From: Bacteroidales bacterium
GTDB lineage: Bacteria; Bacteroidota; Bacteroidia; Bacteroidales; Porphyromonadaceae
Assembly: GCA_004555765.1 (NCBI GenBank)
Contig: SFHG01000010.1
Location: 1-44,877 of the forward strand
Direction of reading: 5' to 3'
DNA length: 44,877 bases
Below the pieces are notes generated by a model. It was not told the origin of the DNA and ran no database searches. It saw only the letters and a list, made by a program, of their open reading frames with translations. Position numbers and translations under genes: made by a program. Shown piece after piece: positions 40,174 to 44,877 of the stretch (positions are counted from its first letter, which is position 1; every line of letters begins with the position of its first letter).

Positions 40174-41385
40174 ATGGACAAAATAAACCCCAACTTCCAG
40201 AAACTCGCCCCCAGCTATCTTTTCTCGGAAATAGCACACCGTATGGGCACCTACCAAGAAGCGAACCCCACAGCCAAACTCATCAAGATGGGTATCGGCG
40301 ATGTGACCCGTCCCCTACCTCCCGCCTGCATCCGTGCGATGCACGAGGCTGTCGATGAGCTGGCAAACGTCCGGACGATGAAGGGCTACGGTCCCGAAGC
40401 GGGTTATCTCTTCCTCCGCCAAGCCATCTCCGATGCCGACTACAAGGCTCGGGGCGTGGACATCGCGCCCTCGGAGATCTTCGTCAGCGATGGCGCGAAG
40501 AGCGACACGGCGAATTTCAGCGACCTTTTCGGATCCGGCATCAAGCTCGGCATCACGAACCCCGTCTACCCCGTCTACGTCGATGCCAATGCGATGGGCG
40601 GACACGCAGGAGACCCCGACGGTCGGGGCAACTGGTCCGGAATCACGTACCTCCCCACGAACGCCTCCAACGGCTTCGTACCGGAGCTCCCCAAAGCACA
40701 CCTTGACATCATCTACCTCTGCTTCCCCAATAACCCCACCGGCACCACGCTGAAAAAAGCCCGGCTCAAAGAGTGGGTCGACTACGCCCTCAGGGAAAAG
40801 GCGCTCATCTTCTTCGACTCGGCCTACGAGCGGTTTATTACGGAGGACGATGTCCCCCACTCGATCTACGAGATAGAAGGAGCCAAGGAGTGCGCGATCG
40901 AGTTCCGCAGCTTCTCCAAAACCGCGGGCTTCACCGGTGTGAGGTGCGGCTACACGGTAGTTCCCCACGACGTGAAGAGCAACGGCGTAGAGCTGAACGC
41001 GCTCTGGTCACGCAGGCAGACGACAAAATTCAACGGTGCCTCCTACATCTCCCAAAAAGGCGCAGCCGCCATCTACACGCCCGAAGGACACGAAGAGGCG
41101 ATGGCGCTCATCAAGTATTATCTCGAAAACGCCCGCACCATACGCGAAGCAATGGCCCGCGCCGGCTACGAATGCTTCGGCGGAGTAAACGCCCCCTACG
41201 TCTGGATAAAGACTCCCGCAGACTTCCCGAAGAGCTGGGATTTCTTCCAGTATCTGATGGAAGAAAAAAACGTCATCAGCACCCCGGGTGTAGGCTTCGG
41301 CAGCGAGGGCGAAGGGTACATCCGCCTCTCCGCGTTCAATACGCACGAACTCACGAAGGAGGCCATGAACCGCATCCTCCGATAA
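40174..41385 (+). CDS. dapL: LL-diaminopimelate aminotransferase
   Basis: DapL converts tetrahydrodipicolinate directly to LL-diaminopimelate with glutamate as amino donor, bypassing the succinylase and acetylase branches. The 403-residue PLP fold-type I enzyme has NPNFQKLAPSYLFSEIAHR, MGIGDVTRPLPPA, GYGPEAGYLFLRQAI and YLCFPNNPTGT. The PLP lysine is K249 in SFSKTAGFTGVRCGY. ATG 40174 matches the usual family start; the frame is open upstream into dapF only by chance. It is paired with dapF. A repeat-derived terminator follows at 41495. Confidence 0.96.
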   Translation: MDKINPNFQKLAPSYLFSEIAHRMGTYQEANPTAKLIKMGIGDVTRPLPPACIRAMHEAVDELANVRTMKGYGPEAGYLFLRQAISDADYKARGVDIAPSEIFVSDGAKSDTANFSDLFGSGIKLGITNPVYPVYVDANAMGGHAGDPDGRGNWSGITYLPTNASNGFVPELPKAHLDIIYLCFPNNPTGTTLKKARLKEWVDYALREKALIFFDSAYERFITEDDVPHSIYEIEGAKECAIEFRSFSKTAGFTGVRCGYTVVPHDVKSNGVELNALWSRRQTTKFNGASYISQKGAAAIYTPEGHEEAMALIKYYLENARTIREAMARAGYECFGGVNAPYVWIKTPADFPKSWDFFQYLMEEKNVISTPGVGFGSEGEGYIRLSAFNTHELTKEAMNRILR

Positions 41386-41494
41386 GAGGACATCGAGATG
41401 GTGCCACACTGAGAGGAGCTCGATTTGGCTTCTCTTGCAAACAAAAGTTTCGCAACCGGCTATGCCGACTGCCGACCGCTGACCGCCGACTAAA

Positions 41495-41543
41495 CGAGAC
41501 CCGTACCGAAAAAAGTTTCTCGGTACGGGTCTCGCTCCTTTTT
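41495..41543 (+). terminator. dapL terminator from opposed repeat units
   Basis: CGAGACCCGTACCGA (41495-41509) pairs perfectly with 41520-41534 (15 bp) across a 10-base loop, followed by CTCCTTTTT. The stem is made of one plus and one minus copy of the 23-bp repeat. Confidence 0.8.
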
Positions 41544-41580
41544 GGGTACGTGTCTCAAGATCTCCCCGGTCCGTACCAAA
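41495..41580. repeat. 23-bp-period repeat array 13, mixed orientation
   Basis: One plus unit (CC at 41506) is followed by three minus units with GG at 41522, 41545 and 41568, exactly 23 apart. Cores are CGAGACCCGTACCGAAAAAA, then the inverted CGGTACGGGTCTCG, GGTACGTGTCTC and GGTCCGTACC. It is in the convergent gap between dapL and the minus-strand SusD gene (41386-41807), which contains no gene. Confidence 0.85.
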
Positions 41581-41689
41581 ATTAGTGCGCAATCAGCAAC
41601 CGGCAGCAAAGAAGGAAGAAAGGAGGCACAGGGCGTGCCTCGTGCAAAGGTCGCGCGAAGGGAAGAGCCTCGTTTGGGGCATGGCGTCT

Positions 41690-41733
41690 TAGAAATAAAA
41701 GGCTCAATCGCAGCAGTAGAGCGCGATTGAGCC
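41690..41733 (-). terminator. Terminator of the minus-strand SusCD locus
   Basis: GGCTCAATCGC (41701-41711) pairs perfectly with GCGATTGAGCC (41723-41733). On the minus strand the stem is followed by TTTTATTTCT (41700-41691). It lies about 75 bases after the SusD stop. Confidence 0.8.
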
Positions 41734-41807
41734 TAATTCGGGCATCCGTTTGGAGTTTTCTGTCGGACTATGGTTTCCCGAAAACTCTCGGAGCGGAAGC
41801 CGTTTCC

Positions 41808-43898
41808 TTACTTCTTGGCAGCCTTGGACCAGTAAAGCGGTGTCGCCAATTCGTCCGGACCATTGAGCAGCCCGACAGCCTGCTTATACCCGTCAGGGAC
41901 GTTATTAGCAAGAGAGGAAGGATACTTGATGCGCTGAGGGAAGAATTCCCATCTGCTTTCGGTGTAATTGGCATCCGTAAGGGCAGGAAGGGTTTCTATC
42001 TTGTCCTCCACAGCGGGGTTCTCAAAGAAAGGAAGCCCCAGACGGCGTTGATCGCTCCAAGCTTCAAGGGGGAGCCAAGGCAATTGAGCCAAATACTTTT
42101 GGGTAATGATCTTGGTGAGGTGGTCGTTGTGGACGGTGCCGTTTTTGTAGAGATTATTGATCGGGTATTTGTAGTCAAACGTTTCTGCTTTGCCGGTGTA
42201 GCCGTTCACCCTCGTCATCTTAACGGCAGCAGGGGGCTCTGCGGTGTGACCCCACGCGACGGAAGTCCCGACACGGGAGAAGGACTTATCTGCGAGATAC
42301 CTATCCACGTAGCCGGCTACGGAGTAGCTGTCGGGAAGGGCTTTGTCCCAATACTCGAAGCTGGCTCTGACACCCTTTTCGTAAGCCTCTTTGCCGGTCA
42401 TCGGTACCGTCCAACCGTACTCGGCAGCCTCAGCGATGAGGAAATAGGTCTCCCAGTTGCCGAAGAAAACGCGCTTCATCGAGCTGTTGCGGAACTCCTT
42501 GACCAATCTCGGCTGTGTGCCGAGCCAACTCTGCACTTTATTTATGGTTCCCTTTGTTTTCCAGTTTCCTGCCACGTAAGCATTCCACGTAAACGCGGCA
42601 TCCAGCTCCTTATACGTTTCTGTTTCTTTCCCTTTTTCAGTGCTCATCAAGCCGCGCACGGGCGTATTGGTGTAGGGCACATTCCAAGGGTGAACCCAGA
42701 AATGGGCATTGGGCGTGTTTCCGGGGATGGAGAAAAGCTTGTACATACGGGGATCAATAGAGAAGGGCAGACCGTTGGCGAAATAGCCCGCAGCAGGGTC
42801 GTTGGACTTCGTCGCGAAGTGCTGGGGGTAATAAACGCCCATTTCGTCCTTAGCCAGGTATCTGATCGTAAGATCCGGCCAAACCGGTTTCTTGTCCTTT
42901 TCTTCGACCTTGCTATTGGCCTCGATTTGTGCGGCTTGGTCGGCTTTTCTTTGTTCGATGGCCGCCTTGAAGTCACTCGCGAAAGGCTTCAGAAGCTCTT
43001 CGCTCGTAAGACCGCCGAGACCGAGAGAGAGGTTATTGATCGTGGCGGAGAGGACGTGGTCGTTCCAGGCTCTGGTCATCACACCCGTGAGGGCATTCCA
43101 TCCGTCCATTTCCTGTACGGAGAAGATGTCGCCGTAGTCCATAATGTACTCGCCGGTGGCCACGGCTTTTTGGAATTCGTCCTTGGCTTTGTCGGGGTTG
43201 GCGTTCAAGAGTCGCATAGCCAGACGCATCCTCAGAGAGCCTGCAAAGCGTTTCCATTTCTTGAAGTCGTAGCCATAAGCCGGGTCAAGATCCTTATTGG
43301 GAGACGTTGCGGAGGGCTTGAGGGCACCGGAAGCTTCCGTCAGTTCTTTGAGCAAGAAGTCATAGACGTCCTTGACCGAATTGAAATCGGGGTTCGTCCC
43401 CTGGAACGCCTTGATCGGCATAGCACCGAAGATGTCGGTGAATTCGCTCATCAAATAGGCTCTCCAGATACGCGACACCTGATAGAGATTTTCCTCATAG
43501 TCGGAGAGTTTGACCCCGGAAGCCTTTTTGGAGTTATACAGCTCTATGGCGGAGTTGATATTCGTCTGCCATGTGGAAGATTGGTTGTAGTAAGCCGTCG
43601 TCCATTCGTCACTGGTGTAACCCTCGGAGAGGGAACCGATGCGGTCGAAGTGTGCCGCATCCTTCCAGTACAGCACGAAAGCACGCTCCGCCACATCCGG
43701 GTCTTGCTGCGCACCGATAATCGAGTTATTGATGAAGTATTCGATCTGAGTCTGGTCAGCGCCCGCAGCAAACGGATCCTTATTGAGATCCTCAAAGTCC
43801 GAGCAAGAGACCGCCGACAATGACAGCGTCAAAGCGAAAAGACCCGAGACGGACAAAGAGATTCGGGACGAGAAACCGGAGAATATATTCTTTTTCAT
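41808..43898 (-). CDS. SusD/RagB-family lipoprotein (SusD-like 2 type), large
   Basis: A 696-residue predicted lipoprotein with lipobox LSAVSC (Cys 32). The mature start SDFEDLNKDPFAAG, the helices EENLYQVSRIWRAYLMSEFTDIFGAMPI and KRFAGSLRMRLAMRLLNANP, and NWETYFLIAEAAEYGW are characteristic of the SusD-like 2 group. It is longer than typical SusD proteins because of extra loops in the second half. It would cap the SusC encoded immediately upstream on the same strand, 36 bases away. Cargo is unknown; no hydrolase gene is visible in the part of the locus inside the window. Confidence 0.92.
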   Translation of the reverse strand: MKKNIFSGFSSRISLSVSGLFALTLSLSAVSCSDFEDLNKDPFAAGADQTQIEYFINNSIIGAQQDPDVAERAFVLYWKDAAHFDRIGSLSEGYTSDEWTTAYYNQSSTWQTNINSAIELYNSKKASGVKLSDYEENLYQVSRIWRAYLMSEFTDIFGAMPIKAFQGTNPDFNSVKDVYDFLLKELTEASGALKPSATSPNKDLDPAYGYDFKKWKRFAGSLRMRLAMRLLNANPDKAKDEFQKAVATGEYIMDYGDIFSVQEMDGWNALTGVMTRAWNDHVLSATINNLSLGLGGLTSEELLKPFASDFKAAIEQRKADQAAQIEANSKVEEKDKKPVWPDLTIRYLAKDEMGVYYPQHFATKSNDPAAGYFANGLPFSIDPRMYKLFSIPGNTPNAHFWVHPWNVPYTNTPVRGLMSTEKGKETETYKELDAAFTWNAYVAGNWKTKGTINKVQSWLGTQPRLVKEFRNSSMKRVFFGNWETYFLIAEAAEYGWTVPMTGKEAYEKGVRASFEYWDKALPDSYSVAGYVDRYLADKSFSRVGTSVAWGHTAEPPAAVKMTRVNGYTGKAETFDYKYPINNLYKNGTVHNDHLTKIITQKYLAQLPWLPLEAWSDQRRLGLPFFENPAVEDKIETLPALTDANYTESRWEFFPQRIKYPSSLANNVPDGYKQAVGLLNGPDELATPLYWSKAAKK

Positions 43899-43934
43899 AT
43901 ACCGCTAAGTGTAAAAGTCATTCCCATTTTGAGG

Positions 43935-44877
43935 TTAGAAATTGATGGAGAGATTGAGGTAGTAGCTCCTCGTCGTAGGATTGGAAAGGCTCTCAAAGCC
44001 GGTGGCGTTGCTCCCCGTAGCGTAAACGGACTCGGGGTCGATACCGTTCATTTTGCTGTAAATCATCCATACGTTATTTATGGTAAGGCCTACCCTCATT
44101 CCCTGAATAGCCACGTGAGAGAGCCATTCTTTCGGCAAATCATAGGAGAGAGAGACGTTGCGGAGGCGGACATTCGTGGCGTCGAAGAGGTTATCCTCGG
44201 TGATACCTACGTTGCCACTCGATTTTCCGGACAGTTTCGTCCAGTAATCTACGGTCGAGACTTCGATGTCATTGGGCTTAAATGAATCGCCGTCTTTGAT
44301 GACCCCGTCGTAAACCATCTTATCGCGCTTGCCGTCGGGGGCGGTGAGCGCACTGCGTCCGGTTGCCTTGAGGAGGTAATTGGAGTAGGAGTACATCTTG
44401 CCGCCGATGCGTCCGTCGATCTGGAAGCTCAGAGAGAGGTTTTTGTAGCGGAATGTATTACCAAGACCGAAAAGCATATCGGGTTGCTGGTTGCCGAGGT
44501 AATACTGTCCCGGTGCCGCCGTGGGCACACCGTTTTCGTCCACGATGACCTTCCCGAAGTATTTGCTGTTCGGGTCTTCCACGCGGGCAAACTTGGTTCC
44601 GTAGATCACGCCGTACCGCTGTCCGGTGGCAGCGAGGATCTTGATGTTGTCGAAAGACTGCCCAAGGTCATACTGGGTGACGCCTTCGGCCAGCTCAAGG
44701 ACGGTATTCACGTTCTTGGAGATATTGCCGGTGATCTCCCAAGAGAAATCCTTTACTTCCACGGGGATGGCATTCACCATCAGCTCGAAGCCCTCGTTTT
44801 GGATGTTCCCTGCGTTGATCTTCTCACTCGAATAACCGGAGAGCGAGTTCTTGGGAATATTCAGAAGCTGATTGAAG
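43935..44877 (-). CDS. SusC/RagA-family TonB-linked transporter, C-terminal fragment
   Basis: The last 313 codons of a SusC barrel; the gene continues past the right edge. The frame is open to position 44877. Visible are NEGFELMVNAIPVEV, the late-barrel segment GNTFRYKNLSLSFQIDGRIGGKMYS, ATNVRLRNVSLSYDLPKEWL, MRVGLTINNVWMIYSKMNGIDPE, and the terminal strand RSYYLNLSINF ending in Phe. These are standard SusC C-terminal blocks. It is paired with the SusD gene 36 bases downstream on the minus strand. Promoter and 5' part are outside the window. Confidence 0.93.
   Translation of the reverse strand, partial: FNQLLNIPKNSLSGYSSEKINAGNIQNEGFELMVNAIPVEVKDFSWEITGNISKNVNTVLELAEGVTQYDLGQSFDNIKILAATGQRYGVIYGTKFARVEDPNSKYFGKVIVDENGVPTAAPGQYYLGNQQPDMLFGLGNTFRYKNLSLSFQIDGRIGGKMYSYSNYLLKATGRSALTAPDGKRDKMVYDGVIKDGDSFKPNDIEVSTVDYWTKLSGKSSGNVGITEDNLFDATNVRLRNVSLSYDLPKEWLSHVAIQGMRVGLTINNVWMIYSKMNGIDPESVYATGSNATGFESLSNPTTRSYYLNLSINF

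Noticed and set aside
41727..43823. 698-codon plus-strand frame
   Set aside because: It is the shadow of the minus-strand SusD-like lipoprotein, whose lipobox, SusD helices and downstream terminator identify the true strand.

Overview
The window reads as a chromosomal segment of a fairly GC-rich member of the Bacteroidales, perhaps close to Porphyromonas or Tannerella. The evidence is two SusC/SusD (RagA/RagB) loci, repeated TAnnTTTG -7 promoter elements, MeaB, the LL-diaminopimelate aminotransferase route, a Porphyromonas-like lipoprotein glutaminyl cyclase and many Bacteroidetes lipoboxes. I cannot name the species from sequence alone. No tRNA, rRNA, CRISPR or phage gene was seen.

Layout: (1-4.5 kb) 5' end of uvrA on the minus strand, then panB, a TRIC-family membrane protein, a PAP2 phosphatase and rsmH. 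(4.6-9 kb) hpf and meaB diverge; then a tightly overlapping four-gene set of a small membrane protein, two DUF4230 proteins and a glutaminyl cyclase. (9-12.6 kb) sufE-pdxB, then a stand-alone GH97 N-terminal-domain protein overlapping a glycosyltransferase. (13-17 kb, minus strand) TlpA-like thioredoxin lipoprotein, M20 amidohydrolase and an MFS exporter whose start looks frameshifted. (17-23 kb) nitroreductase, copZ-copA, folC-hemW. (23-32.6 kb) a less GC-rich accessory block of S9 peptidase, SusC, SusD and two lipoproteins, bracketed by two direct copies of a palindrome-rich element. (32.7-41.4 kb) purA, a membrane zinc peptidase, tonB, a beta-hexosaminidase, a small orphan gene, dapF and dapL. 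(41.8 kb to end, minus strand) a second SusD and the 3' part of its SusC.

The most striking feature is not a gene. At least thirteen intergenic gaps contain short arrays (usually three to five units) of one degenerate repeat, core GAGAYACRKACCGAAAA, whose conserved ACC recurs at 23-bp steps with only occasional 22- or 24-bp steps. Most arrays fill co-directional gaps just upstream of housekeeping genes that show no TAnnTTTG promoter of their own. Opposed units form long hairpins that act as apparent terminators at convergent or 3' ends. One array lies inside the PAP2 coding sequence and is translated. I cannot assign it to a described family.

The second unusual feature is the palindrome-rich element (about 340-400 bp) flanking the peptidase-SusCD block. 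Its two copies share a 263-bp core at about 96-97% identity by eye, but their outer arms are swapped relative to the core. Because the core ends in an 18-bp inverted repeat, this looks like past inversion of the core.
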